DNA from: Gracilimonas sp.
GTDB lineage: Bacteria > Bacteroidota > Rhodothermia > Balneolales > Balneolaceae
Assembly: GCF_017641085.1 (NCBI RefSeq)
Contig: NZ_JAEPPI010000002.1
Location: forward strand, 372,001-436,000
Reading direction: 5' to 3'
Length of the DNA stretch: 64,000 bases
Part shown: piece after piece, positions 1-8,597 of the stretch
How the letters are laid out: every line of letters begins with the position of its first letter
Numbering within the stretch: the stretch's first letter is position 1
Made by a program: the position numbers and the translations under genes
The notes under the pieces: model-generated
What the model was told of the DNA's origin: nothing
Databases searched by the model: none
What the model saw: the letters and a program-made list of their open reading frames with translations, nothing else

Positions 1-162
1 ATTTCCAAGCATGTAAATATCCTTCACGATAACGGCTTTATCACTATCACAAATAAGGGAAGGGAACGTCACTGTTCTTTACACACCGATGGATTTCTGG
101 AAGTACAGCGATGGCTTAGCTTCTTTACCGACTTCTGGAGAAAGAAGATCAGCGACTCATAG
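1..162 (+). CDS. ArsR/SmtB-family transcriptional regulator, C-terminal part (5' end outside window)
   Basis: The first bases are read in frame 1 up to a TAG at 160-162, giving 53 residues with no start inside the window. The piece begins at ISKHVNIL, which fits the recognition helix of a winged-helix domain, then has GRERHCSL, the usual ArsR beta-wing, and ends with a W-L-x-x-F-x-x-F-W segment typical of ArsR proteins of the type found next to SRPBCC (AHSA1) genes. No metal-binding cysteine pair of the ArsR/SmtB sensor type is visible in this part; the single Cys sits in the wing. The usual length is 95-115 residues, so about half is missing. The partner gene would lie upstream and cannot be seen. 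Confidence 0.72.
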   Translation: MSKHVNILHDNGFITITNKGRERHCSLHTDGFLEVQRWLSFFTDFWRKKISDS

Positions 163-199
163 CCATAATTGACTTTCCCCGCTGCAAACAGACTTTAAC

Positions 200-229
200 T
201 TGGGATTAGAAATCATTTTTGTAGATTCG
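200..229 (+). promoter_or_regulatory. possible Bacteroidota-type promoter of the serine hydrolase gene
   Basis: TTG at 200-202 is followed after 19 bases by TAGATTCG at 222-229, which matches the TTG-N19-21-TAnnTTTG pattern at all but one fixed position. The -7 element starts 34 bases before the ATG at 256, the same distance as the candidate elements before the 25905 gene, glgB and prfC. No expression data support it. Confidence 0.3.
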
Positions 230-255
230 ATCATTATCTAACTCAATAGAAATCT

Positions 256-1464
256 ATGCGCCGGTTATTACTGTTTGTCCTGTTCTTTGTCTCCACTTCA
301 ACCCTGCAAGCCCAAAGCTATTATCCCGGAAGCTGGGGTGATTGGGAGAAAAAATCACCGGAAGAAGTGGGCATGAATGCTGAAAAAATTCAGGCAGCCA
401 TTGAATATGCCCTGGCCGAAGAGACCGATAATCCCCGCAGCATGGAAGAAAACCATTACGGCACTTTTGGTCGTGAGCCGTTTGGGGATGGAATCGGGCC
501 GTTTAAAGACCGCGGCGAACAAACCGGTATTATTGTAAAAGACGGGTACATCATTGCAGAATGGGGTGAACCGTTCCGGGTTGATATGACGCACAGCGTC
601 ACCAAAAGCTTCTTAACCACCACCGTTGGGGTTGCCTATGATCGCGGCTTAATCCGGGATGTAAACGACAAAGTAGAGGCTTACATGGCTCCGATTTATT
701 TCATGGAGTGGGATAACAACCAAAACAAAGCCGACCGGCTTAAAGAGCCAAAAGTGTTTGAACCATTCAAAGGAGAACATAACTCCAAAATCACCTGGAA
801 CCACCTGTTACGTCAAACTTCTGATTGGGAAGGAACCCTGTGGGGCAAACCTGACTGGGCCGACCGACCATCCGGCGATCGATCGGAGTGGATGACCCGC
901 GAGCGGCATGAACCCGGAACCGAATGGGAATACAATGATGATCGCGTGAACCTGCTGGCTCTTGCCGCAATGAATGTGCTAAGAGAGCCGCTACCTAAAG
1001 TGCTTCGTGAAGAGGTTATGGATAAAATCGGAGCATCTCCTACCTGGCGCTGGATGGGATATGAAAACTCATGGGTAATTATAGACGGACAACAAATGCA
1101 AGCCGTAAGCGGTGGAGGGCATTGGGGCGGAGGCATGTTTATCAGCGCCCGAGACCAGGCCCGGTTTGGACTGTTAACATTAAGGAACGGCCGATGGAAA
1201 GATGAACAGATTATTTCTGAAGAATGGAATAAAATGGCCCAAACTCCTACCGAAGCCAATTCTAATTATGGCTTTATGAACTGGTTCTTAAATGTGAATA
1301 AAGACCGGCTTCCAAGTGCCCCAACTACCGCTTTCTTTCACCTTGGCGCCGGCACAAACATGGTCTATGTAGATCAGGAAAATGATCTGGTTATTGTCGC
1401 ACGATGGATTAAAGGAAGCGCTATGGATGGGGTTGTAAAACGTGTGTTAGAAGCTGTTGAATGA
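256..1464 (+). CDS. exported serine hydrolase, beta-lactamase/class C PBP fold (PF00144-like)
   Basis: 402 residues with a signal peptide (about 1-20, ending LQAQ). The catalytic set of the serine beta-lactamase/esterase fold can be placed: SVTK at 114-117 (nucleophile Ser114, Lys117), a tyrosine motif Y226-N-D, and H362-L-G364 in place of KTG. The second motif is YND rather than Y-x-N, as often seen in esterase or peptidase members. A Gly-rich stretch (GGGHWGGG, about 287-294) follows. Members include D-amino-acid peptidases, esterases and PBP4-like enzymes, so the substrate cannot be named; true beta-lactamase activity is unlikely. It stands alone, with about 85 bases to the next gene. Confidence 0.8.
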   Translation: MRRLLLFVLFFVSTSTLQAQSYYPGSWGDWEKKSPEEVGMNAEKIQAAIEYALAEETDNPRSMEENHYGTFGREPFGDGIGPFKDRGEQTGIIVKDGYIIAEWGEPFRVDMTHSVTKSFLTTTVGVAYDRGLIRDVNDKVEAYMAPIYFMEWDNNQNKADRLKEPKVFEPFKGEHNSKITWNHLLRQTSDWEGTLWGKPDWADRPSGDRSEWMTRERHEPGTEWEYNDDRVNLLALAAMNVLREPLPKVLREEVMDKIGASPTWRWMGYENSWVIIDGQQMQAVSGGGHWGGGMFISARDQARFGLLTLRNGRWKDEQIISEEWNKMAQTPTEANSNYGFMNWFLNVNKDRLPSAPTTAFFHLGAGTNMVYVDQENDLVIVARWIKGSAMDGVVKRVLEAVE

Positions 1465-1548
1465 TTAATCTTAATTAGCACTACCTTCTTATTTTTAAAT
1501 TAATTACCCTACTCAGGTAAATTTTAATAAGATCATTTAATTGTACCC

Positions 1549-2484
1549 ATGCCTGCATCCAAGTTCAGCGGTTTAGTTCTCCTTTTTTTTGCGCTTACCT
1601 TTTCCAATGTCTTCGCTCAATATGCGGACTTGCCTATTACCATCGAAGTGGAGTATAACGATGAAGGTGAGCCCACTTTTTATGCTAAGAACAAGTCGCT
1701 GACTCCATATACCGTAAGCCTTGATTTCTCGTCGGTAAGTAACGCCATGCCTCCCAATCCAAATCCCTATAAAAAAACAGCGCGCTTTGGAAAGACACGC
1801 CTTCTTGAGATCAAAAAATCAGGATTGTCTGATTCTTATGTAAGGTTTTCATACACCTACTCTTATAATATCGGATGCCTGGATACAGAACCGGATGAGC
1901 TGGAGTATTTACTCCCCGTTGCTACAGGAAAAGCCACTGAAATATTCGGACTCAGCCATATTGGTGAATTGTTTGATAAAGAAACTCCCGATGATTTCTA
2001 TGCGCTCGGTTTCAGGGCCGAAGCCGGAGACACCGTTTATGCAAGCAGGGGCGGAGTTATCACTGATATTGAAGTTGACAACGATGACTCTGAGACAGAA
2101 AATTACTTCACTTCAAATTATAACTATGTACAAATTGTCCATGAAGACTGCACCTTCGGTTCCTACTCTCACTTAAAGAAAGGCGGCATTCTTGTGCAAA
2201 AAGGAGATGAGGTAGTTGCAGGAGATCCGATCGGGATTGTAGCGTCGAAAGAAGACGAAACTGAAATCGGTTTCCGGTTCACCCTTGCCTACAAAAACGA
2301 TGATTACAGGAGCGGTTCTGACGATAAATACTGGAATTATGCCGTTCCCCGGTTTCGTACTTCGGTTGAAAAAAATGCTAAACTTAAGCCCGATCATATT
2401 TACAGGGCCGTACATCCGGTAGATATCATCACCCAGGAAATGGGATGGTTTGAACGACGAAGGTGGAAGAAAAGAAACCGATGA
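1549..2484 (+). CDS. exported M23/LytM-like protein with degenerate active site
   Basis: 311 residues, signal peptide 1-23, a beta-rich N-terminal half and an M23-like (LysM/LytM lysostaphin fold) domain at about 145-250. The fold is supported by the VYASRGGVITDI strand, the YNYVQIVHED strand, YSHL with His208, and VQKGDEVVAGDPIG. The zinc site is mostly gone: the HxxxD position reads as YALGF (no His, Asp replaced by Gly) and the HxH position reads GFRF. Only the YSHL histidine remains. It is therefore probably a non-catalytic LytM-like protein, which in other bacteria can act as a regulator of amidases or as a peptidoglycan binder. The C-terminus is very basic (RRRWKKRNR). The next gene overlaps its stop codon. 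Confidence 0.75.
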   Translation: MPASKFSGLVLLFFALTFSNVFAQYADLPITIEVEYNDEGEPTFYAKNKSLTPYTVSLDFSSVSNAMPPNPNPYKKTARFGKTRLLEIKKSGLSDSYVRFSYTYSYNIGCLDTEPDELEYLLPVATGKATEIFGLSHIGELFDKETPDDFYALGFRAEAGDTVYASRGGVITDIEVDNDDSETENYFTSNYNYVQIVHEDCTFGSYSHLKKGGILVQKGDEVVAGDPIGIVASKEDETEIGFRFTLAYKNDDYRSGSDDKYWNYAVPRFRTSVEKNAKLKPDHIYRAVHPVDIITQEMGWFERRRWKKRNR

Positions 2485-3128
2485 ATAAAACAGCGATCGT
2501 TATTGGTGCTACCGGTCTGGTAGGTTCTCATATTTTGAAGCAGCTTTTGGAAGATGATCGCTACGAAACCGTGAAAGTGTTTCACCGGCGAAATACAAGC
2601 GTTGAGCATTCCAAACTGGAAGAGCATATTGTTGATTTCGACAACATGGAGGAATGGAAACACCGGCTAACCGGAGACGAGCTGTATTCTGCATTGGGTA
2701 CTACCATCAAAAAAGCCGGCAGCCAGGAAAAGCAATACACTATCGATTTCACCTATCAATATGAAACAGCTAAATCGGCAGCTGAAAACGACGTAGATAA
2801 GTTTTCATTGGTTTCCTCGGCGGGAGCAAATGCTCAGTCCCGTGCTTTTTATACCAAGCTTAAGGGTGAACTTGATGAAGCCGTGAAAGAGCTGCCTTTT
2901 GAGGTTATCACCATTCTTCGGCCTTCTTTTCTGGATGGCGACCGAAGTGAAAACAGAGTAGGGGAAACCATCGGTATATATATGGCAAAACTCTTCACCA
3001 AAATTCCTGGACTCAAAAAGTACCGGCCTATCTTTGCGGGAAAGGTAGCTGAAGGGATGATCAACTCGCTGCATAAATGCCCCAAGGGATATCATATCTT
3101 TGAGCTGGACGAGATTTTTTACTTGTAG
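2481..3128 (+). CDS. NAD(P)-binding atypical SDR, HTATIP2/YbjT-like
   Basis: 215 residues starting at ATG 2481, which overlaps the stop of the M23-like gene as ATGA; a GTG at 2463 in the same frame is a weaker start. The Rossmann motif GATGLVGSH lies right after the start (residues 9-17). SSAGAN and an ALGTT motif further on match the oxidoreductase HTATIP2/TIP30-like group of atypical short-chain dehydrogenases, which bind NADPH but whose bacterial substrates are unknown. The overlap suggests translational coupling to the envelope protein before it. The link in function is not clear. Confidence 0.72.
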   Translation: MNKTAIVIGATGLVGSHILKQLLEDDRYETVKVFHRRNTSVEHSKLEEHIVDFDNMEEWKHRLTGDELYSALGTTIKKAGSQEKQYTIDFTYQYETAKSAAENDVDKFSLVSSAGANAQSRAFYTKLKGELDEAVKELPFEVITILRPSFLDGDRSENRVGETIGIYMAKLFTKIPGLKKYRPIFAGKVAEGMINSLHKCPKGYHIFELDEIFYL

Positions 3129-3215
3129 CATACATTAAGAAAAACTAACCCTTTCCCGGCAATCCCCCACATAACCACCGTCGTATGTATAGCCAAACAA
3201 ACTGAAGCTATACTT

Positions 3216-3644
3216 ATGACCGACTATTCCGATATTATTTACCTGATGGCAGCCATGCTGCTTTTTTCTTTGATGTCCACCAATATTTCCAAAAGCTTTT
3301 TGGCAGCTTCCGAAAGCATGGTTACCGCGGGTACTGAAAACAGATCTATTGCCCTCGCCCAGGATGAAATTGAACAGGTTAAACTGCTGAGCCGCGACAA
3401 AGAGGATTATTTAAAAGAAGGGAGCAGCAACTATATGTTCGCTGGTTATCCCAAAAACAAAACCAATGTTTATGGTTCGGATAACCAGTACGAAGAAACC
3501 TTTCGGGTAGAGGCAACTTCCGAACTTATTCAGGAACCTGATCCGCTGCTTAACCGATACCTGGTTACCGTAACGGTAACCAACACCGTTAAAGACTATA
3601 AGTCTGAAGCTACTCTCTTATTCATTAAATCCTTTGAAAAATGA
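3216..3644 (+). CDS. pilin-like membrane protein, PilV-like position
   Basis: 142 residues. An N-terminal hydrophobic helix (about 7-30) runs straight into an amphipathic helix (AQDEIEQVKLLSRDK) and then a small soluble domain with a closing beta-strand pair, the plan of a minor type IV pilin such as PilV. There is no G-F-T-L-x-E prepilin peptidase site in front of the helix; the protein starts MTDYSDIIYL. The stop overlaps the next start by 4 bases (ATGA at 3641). I rely on topology and on the order with the two genes that follow, not on a recognised family match. Confidence 0.5.
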   Translation: MTDYSDIIYLMAAMLLFSLMSTNISKSFLAASESMVTAGTENRSIALAQDEIEQVKLLSRDKEDYLKEGSSNYMFAGYPKNKTNVYGSDNQYEETFRVEATSELIQEPDPLLNRYLVTVTVTNTVKDYKSEATLLFIKSFEK

Positions 3645-4240
3645 ATTTGAATATCTTCACAAGCTTCGTAATCGGCGGCCTGTTTCTGCTCACTTTGCTG
3701 GCCTTCAATAATTTTGTTTTCAACTCAGCTGTTGAAACCACCACGGGGGTTATTACTGAAAACTCCTTCGATACCATCGTTGAAATCCTTCAGAATGATA
3801 TCAACCGCCTGGGCTACAACACCGGCACGGCCGACAATATCCTTACCATGAAAGATGGCGAGTTCAAATTTAAGGGCGACATTTATGATGAAGATGGAAG
3901 CGGAACCGTTGCTGAATACAACACCGTGGAGTGGAAGCTGACATCAAACAAAGCTACTTCCACAGACAACCCGAACGACTATATCCTGACCCGCACCTTT
4001 GACCCCGATCCTTTTTTTAGCGGAGACAGTGAAGACCTGACCTTTTACGTCACTCACCTGGAATTTAAATACCTGGATGCCAACGGGAGCGAAACCAATG
4101 ACCCCGAACTTGTAAAACAGGTTTCCATCGAGCTGGTGCACGAGTCAAAAAACTCCTACTACGTCAGCACCAAAGGGTCTGAAAAATATTACCGCTCGGT
4201 GTGGAACCGAACCATTGTACCAAACAATTTAACTTTTTAA
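3641..4240 (+). CDS. pilin-like membrane protein, PilW-like
   Basis: 199 residues. A hydrophobic helix spans about 5-28, followed by a helix containing ILQNDINRLGYNTG, which closely resembles the Q-x-D-I-x-R-x-G-Y segment of PilW minor pilins. The remainder is a beta-rich globular part with Asp-rich loops (DIYDEDGSGT). As in the gene before it, no class III signal sequence is present; the N-terminus is MNLNIFTSF. It overlaps the previous stop and is 12 bases from the DUF4900 gene, so the three are surely one operon. The role is probably in initiating or decorating a pilus or pseudopilus, if the proteins still assemble. Confidence 0.55.
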   Translation: MNLNIFTSFVIGGLFLLTLLAFNNFVFNSAVETTTGVITENSFDTIVEILQNDINRLGYNTGTADNILTMKDGEFKFKGDIYDEDGSGTVAEYNTVEWKLTSNKATSTDNPNDYILTRTFDPDPFFSGDSEDLTFYVTHLEFKYLDANGSETNDPELVKQVSIELVHESKNSYYVSTKGSEKYYRSVWNRTIVPNNLTF

Positions 4241-4252
4241 GAACCTGCTGTT

Positions 4253-5548
4253 ATGGGACGATCCATGTTAATTTTAGTGGCCGGATTTATGATTATTGCC
4301 GGCGTTATTACAAACTCGAATAATCGCCGGGCTATGATGCTGCCGCAGAAATCTGCACAGAACATCAGCGAGGCACAAGCCAAAAATTCAGCCGTCAGCA
4401 TGATCAAGATGGCCATAGAAAAAATCACCATCGATAATGAATGGGATGGAGAGATTTCGGATGTAAGCGCACTCCCCGGAACAGCTTCTCTCGAACTTTA
4501 CGATTCACAAAGCTCCTCCTATCCCGAAGGAATATCGGTAGGTCAGGGCGGCTGGGATGAGTATAAAGTGCTGCTGTACAGCGAAGCCACCTATGGAGAT
4601 TACACCGCGGTTATTGAGGTGATGATGCGCCGGGATTCTTATTCCAAATACTCCTATTTCTCGGATGAAGAGCGAAGCAGCCTGCTGGGTAACTCAGAAA
4701 TTTACTTCTACTCCTCGGATGTCATCTCCGGCCCCATTCACACGAATGGCACATTCAGAATATCTGGAACACCTACCTTTTATGGACATGTTTCCAGCCC
4801 TAACAACTGGCAAAGCCGAAATTTGTTTGGCGATAACCCTGACTTCCGGAGTACTACTGATTTTAACTCTCCGGAACGCCCTTTACCTACCCAAACCCAA
4901 ATTAATGACCTGAAGAGTGCAGCCACGGCAACCGGCTTAACTTTTACCAATCAAATTGACGTGACCTTTCAGGATGACGGCTCCGTTTCTATTTCGGAAT
5001 ATGATGAGGCTGCGGAAGTTTGGCGGCCGGCTGAGGAATATGCTGCAACCGAACACAACGGGATTATTTCCACTACCAAAAAAGCATCGGTCAAAGGCAC
5101 TGTTTCCGGTCCGTTAACCCTGCACTCAGAAGACGACATTGAAATTATGGGCGATCTGGAATATTTCGACGACCCGCGAAACAATGAGGTGTCTGCTGAC
5201 CTGCTTGGACTGGTGAGTGAAAAAGATGTGATTCTCGACAAAAACGCGCATACCTATAAGGGCTCCGCTGATGTAAACCTTCACGCTTCCATCATGGCGA
5301 TGGGTACTTCATTCCGGGTTGAAAATTACAGCTCGGGAGGCTATCGCGGAAAAATAAACTTACTGGGCGGCATCATTCAAAAGAACAGGGGACCGGTTGG
5401 TACTTTCGGTGGATTCTTTGGAGACACCGGATTTTCAAAAAACTATGAGTATGACACCCGGCTCCGGTACTCAATCCCTCCGTACTTCCCGCGTGAAAGT
5501 GTGTTCTCCATTCTTTCCTGGAAAGACCGCGTAATTGTTAAAAACTAA
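4253..5548 (+). CDS. DUF4900 protein, PilX-like position
   Basis: 431 residues with a hydrophobic N-terminal segment (about 4-20) and a helix rich in Ala/Ser (SAQNISEAQAKNSAVSMIKMA), then DUF4900-type features: a VISGPIHTNGTFRISG strand pair, SEKDVILD, ASIMAMG, a GGIIQKNRG turn and KNYEYDTRL close to the end, finishing with PPYFP. DUF4900 proteins often sit with type IV pilus minor-pilin genes in the FCB group and take the place of PilX. The protein is exported or membrane anchored and most of it is beta-helical. It carries no obvious cleavage motif. It overlaps no gene; the small exported protein follows 28 bases later. Confidence 0.7.
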   Translation: MGRSMLILVAGFMIIAGVITNSNNRRAMMLPQKSAQNISEAQAKNSAVSMIKMAIEKITIDNEWDGEISDVSALPGTASLELYDSQSSSYPEGISVGQGGWDEYKVLLYSEATYGDYTAVIEVMMRRDSYSKYSYFSDEERSSLLGNSEIYFYSSDVISGPIHTNGTFRISGTPTFYGHVSSPNNWQSRNLFGDNPDFRSTTDFNSPERPLPTQTQINDLKSAATATGLTFTNQIDVTFQDDGSVSISEYDEAAEVWRPAEEYAATEHNGIISTTKKASVKGTVSGPLTLHSEDDIEIMGDLEYFDDPRNNEVSADLLGLVSEKDVILDKNAHTYKGSADVNLHASIMAMGTSFRVENYSSGGYRGKINLLGGIIQKNRGPVGTFGGFFGDTGFSKNYEYDTRLRYSIPPYFPRESVFSILSWKDRVIVKN

Positions 5549-5576
5549 ACTCTCTTATCTAATAAAACCTACTTTC

Positions 5577-5975
5577 ATGTATAAATACATCATCAAATTC
5601 ACCGTTATTCTGCTGCTCACCATCACAGGTTATGTATCAGCAGCTGCTCAAACTACCGTTACCTTCAATCTTGATATGAAAAGAGCTCTGCAGGACAGCC
5701 TCTTCATCCCTTCAACAGATAAGGTAATTCTTGTTGGGGATGTTCGTCCCCTGAATGAGATCAATGAAATTTATCTTCGGGATGAGGAACCCATCGACAG
5801 CATTTTTACCGCCGAGGTAACATTTAAACGCTACCTGGATGGAGATCAGATATCCTATAATTTTGTTCTTGATACACAATCAAAAAAATATAAGGAGCCA
5901 CGGCCGCGCTCACTCAGATTATCAGGTAACGACATGATTCTGCCGCCCATTCAATTTGGGGCAACTGCCTGGTAG
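5577..5975 (+). CDS. small exported beta-sandwich protein, starch-binding-domain-like
   Basis: 132 residues from ATG 5577, which puts a clear signal peptide (MYKYIIKFTVILLLTITG) at the start; an upstream in-frame ATG at 5535 would overlap the DUF4900 gene and add a non-signal leader. The mature part has the V-T-F-x-L-D-M-K-R-A-L and F-I-P-S-T-D-K-V-I-L-V-G-D pattern that recurs in CBM20-like surface domains of Bacteroidota proteins, with the usual N-G-W replaced by VRPLNE. The end (PPIQFGATAW) is short. It is the last gene of the pilin-like cluster and is closed by a strong terminator. Function unknown; a pilus-tip or surface binding role is only a guess. Confidence 0.55.
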   Translation: MYKYIIKFTVILLLTITGYVSAAAQTTVTFNLDMKRALQDSLFIPSTDKVILVGDVRPLNEINEIYLRDEEPIDSIFTAEVTFKRYLDGDQISYNFVLDTQSKKYKEPRPRSLRLSGNDMILPPIQFGATAW

Positions 5976-5995
5976 CGTGCTTACTTGTATCCATT

Positions 5996-6025
5996 AAAAC
6001 CCTCTTCCGGAGGGTTTTTTATTTT
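5996..6025 (+). terminator. Rho-independent terminator after the pilin-like cluster
   Basis: A perfect 9-bp stem (5996-6004 pairing with 6010-6018, AAAACCCTC/GAGGGTTTT) with a 5-base loop is followed by a T-rich tail to about 6025. It lies 20 bases past the stop at 5975 and closes the transcript that began with the pilin-like genes. Confidence 0.9.
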
Positions 6026-6082
6026 TGAAAGTGACGGGTAATGGTTACAATCGGATACATTATAAACAAGTCCATTATCCGC

Positions 6083-7381
6083 ATGAAAAAAGTACTCTCC
6101 CTGATTTTCGTTTCACTTTTCACCCTAAGCAGCTTTGCTCAATCCACAGCCGACCTAAAAAAAATTATCGATGAGCGCGCTGATGAGATTGAACAACAGG
6201 TCATAGACTGGCGCCGGCACTTCCACGAAAACCCGGAGCTTTCTAACCGTGAATTTGAAACAGCTGCTTACATTGCTGATTACCTGAATGAGTTGGGCTT
6301 AGATGTGGAAACCGAAGTAGCCCATACCGGCGTAGTTGCACTTTTGGAAGGCGGAAAGCCCGGACCGGTCATCGCCTTACGGGCCGACATGGACGCCCTC
6401 CCGGTTACTGAACGCACCGATGTTCCCTTTAAATCGACAGCAACCGGAATGTATCAGGGCAAGGAAGTTGGGGTCATGCACGCTTGCGGTCACGATACCC
6501 ACATGGCCATCCTGATGGGCGTGGCTAAAATACTGACGGAAATGAAAGATGACCTGAAGGGAACTATTAAGTTTATCTTTCAACCTGCTGAAGAAGGAGC
6601 GCCACAGGGAGAAGAAGGCGGTGGCGAGCTGATGGTTAAAGAAGGCGTTCTCCAAAACCCGGATGTAGATGTAATCTTTGGGTTACATATTAATGATGCC
6701 ACCCCGGTTGGAACTATCCGTTACCGGCCGGAAGGAATTATGGCCAGCGTGAACAGCTTCAGCCTCGATATTAAAGGGAAGCAAGCTCACGGCTCAGCTC
6801 CATGGAATGGAGTTGATCCGATTGTGACGGCCGCTCAAATCATCAACAATGCCCAAACCATTGTGAGCCGGAATATGGAACTCACCAAACAAGCGGCTGT
6901 TGTTACTTTTGGCGTTATTGAGGGAGGTGTTCGTCACAACATCATCCCGGAAAGCATTCATCTTGAAGGAACCATTCGCGCCCTGGATGAAGACATGCGT
7001 CAACTTATTTTTAAACGACTGGAAACCATCGTCCAGAATACAGCAGAAAGCAACGGGGCCGAAGCGACCCTGACCATCCATAAAGGATATCCGATCACTT
7101 ATAACGATCCGGAATTAACGGCCATGATGGCTCCCACCCTTGAAGAACTAGCCGGAGAGGAAAATGCTGTGATTATGGATGCCATCACCGGAGCAGAGGA
7201 TTTCTCCTTTTTCCAGAAGGAGGTGCCCGGGCTGTACTTTTTTATTGGCGGAAAAGCTCCCAACCGGGAGGCTTCCGGACACCACACCCCGGATTTCTAC
7301 ATTGATGAAAGCGGGATGAAATTAGGTGTTCGGGCCATGAGCAACCTGGTGATTGATTATATGAATTCCGCCGGGATGTAA
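6083..7381 (+). CDS. exported M20 amidohydrolase (N-acyl amino acid/hippurate hydrolase type)
   Basis: 432 residues from ATG 6083, chosen because it begins a good signal peptide (MKKVLSLIFVSLFTLSSFAQ); the in-frame ATG at 6041 adds a hydrophilic leader. M20D family signatures are complete: ADMDALPV (101-108), HACGHDTH with Cys135 and His137, FQPAEEG with Glu170/Glu171, GLH with His202, and HHTPDF near the C-terminus. These are the ligands of the two-metal site in bacterial aminoacylases and IAA-amino acid hydrolases. The family removes acyl groups from amino acids or cleaves small amides; here in the periplasm. It is 47 bases ahead of a second exported serine hydrolase. Confidence 0.9.
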   Translation: MKKVLSLIFVSLFTLSSFAQSTADLKKIIDERADEIEQQVIDWRRHFHENPELSNREFETAAYIADYLNELGLDVETEVAHTGVVALLEGGKPGPVIALRADMDALPVTERTDVPFKSTATGMYQGKEVGVMHACGHDTHMAILMGVAKILTEMKDDLKGTIKFIFQPAEEGAPQGEEGGGELMVKEGVLQNPDVDVIFGLHINDATPVGTIRYRPEGIMASVNSFSLDIKGKQAHGSAPWNGVDPIVTAAQIINNAQTIVSRNMELTKQAAVVTFGVIEGGVRHNIIPESIHLEGTIRALDEDMRQLIFKRLETIVQNTAESNGAEATLTIHKGYPITYNDPELTAMMAPTLEELAGEENAVIMDAITGAEDFSFFQKEVPGLYFFIGGKAPNREASGHHTPDFYIDESGMKLGVRAMSNLVIDYMNSAGM

Positions 7382-7428
7382 ACTGTTGATATATCGGAAT
7401 AAATCCCAAAACCAACTCAACCATACTT

Positions 7429-8502
7429 ATGCAAAAGCGACTTAGTTTTCTGATTCTATTCTCATTCCTGACTCTCACTGTCTTTGGGCAGGAAGTGGCT
7501 GTTCAGGCCGACATTGCCGAAGCAGAAAAACTCGTAGAGTCTTACTATCGGCACTATAACATCCCCGGGATGAGCGTAAGTGTGTACCGGGATGGAGAAA
7601 TTATTTGGTCGCGCGGCTTTGGCTATTCGGATCTTTCCACCCGAACGCCGGTCGATCCTGACGGCACCTTGTTTCGGGTAGGCAGCGTATCCAAAACTTA
7701 TACCGCCGCTGCCGTCGGGTTACTGTACCAGCAGGGAAAAATGGATCTGGATGAATCGATTCACACCTACGTACCGGAATTTCCTGAAAAGAAATACGAC
7801 TTTACCGTTGAAGAAGTGGCCGGGCATCTGGCTGGGGTCAGGCATTATCGGGATAATGAATTTATGAGTACCGTGCGATATAACACCGTTACAGCAGGAC
7901 TCGAAATTTTTAAGGAAGACACCCTTTTGTTTGAACCCGGTTCCTCTTATTCCTATTCCAGCTATGGATGGAATTTGGTAAGTGCTGCTGTTGAAGGCGC
8001 ATCAGGTGAAGAGTTCATTCCTTTTATGGAAACCGAAGTTTTTCAACCCCTGGGAATGAATAACACCATGCCCGATTATGCCTACCGTGATATTCCGGCC
8101 AGAACCAAGTTCTACATTTACGAAGACGGAGAAAACGAAGAAGCACCCTACGTGGACAACAGTTATAAATGGGCCGGCGGAGGATTCCTCTCCACAACCG
8201 AAGATATGATCAAGTTTGGGGAAGCCCATCTCTCTTCCGACTTTCTGAATCAGAAAACAAAAGATCGCTTGATGAAGCCTCTTGAAACCGATGATGGAGA
8301 ATCCACAAACTACGGTATTGGCTGGGCAACCATGGAAATTGGCGGCACGGCATGGAAAGGACACAGCGGAGGTTCGGTAGGCGGAAGCACCATGTTTCTG
8401 ATGCATCTCGAAAATGAAGTTATCATCGCCTTTGCCATTAACCGATCAAGTGCGCCAATGAACGAACTTCGAAATGAGCTGGCTAAAATTTTTATTGAAT
8501 AG
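7429..8502 (+). CDS. exported serine hydrolase, beta-lactamase/class C PBP fold
   Basis: 357 residues with a signal peptide (1-20). The catalytic motifs are all in place: SVSK at 86-89, Y176-S-S in a YSYSSYGWN stretch, and H312-S-G314. HLAGVRHY and the GGFLSTTEDM motif are typical of the PF00144 group of D-Ala-D-Ala carboxypeptidase-like and esterase-like enzymes. It is not close in sequence to the serine hydrolase at 256, since shared residues are mostly the motifs. It follows the M20 enzyme at 47 bases and may be co-transcribed. No lipobox and no membrane anchor beyond the signal. Substrate unknown. Confidence 0.85.
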   Translation: MQKRLSFLILFSFLTLTVFGQEVAVQADIAEAEKLVESYYRHYNIPGMSVSVYRDGEIIWSRGFGYSDLSTRTPVDPDGTLFRVGSVSKTYTAAAVGLLYQQGKMDLDESIHTYVPEFPEKKYDFTVEEVAGHLAGVRHYRDNEFMSTVRYNTVTAGLEIFKEDTLLFEPGSSYSYSSYGWNLVSAAVEGASGEEFIPFMETEVFQPLGMNNTMPDYAYRDIPARTKFYIYEDGENEEAPYVDNSYKWAGGGFLSTTEDMIKFGEAHLSSDFLNQKTKDRLMKPLETDDGESTNYGIGWATMEIGGTAWKGHSGGSVGGSTMFLMHLENEVIIAFAINRSSAPMNELRNELAKIFIE

Positions 8503-8597
8503 GCGGGTATTTCCCTATGTAAGCATTTACATAAGAAAATGTGTGAACTGATCTTTATTATAGTTGGCGTTGGCACTAAGTAAAGATCCTATTCATC

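Noticed and set aside
2463-2480. GTG start for the NAD(P)-binding protein
   Set aside because: The ATG at 2481 overlaps the previous stop as ATGA and starts directly at the Rossmann strand.
256-8502. Two beta-lactamase resistance genes
   Set aside because: Both proteins have only the general fold motifs; the H-x-G in place of K-T-G and the wide family range argue for esterase or peptidase function.
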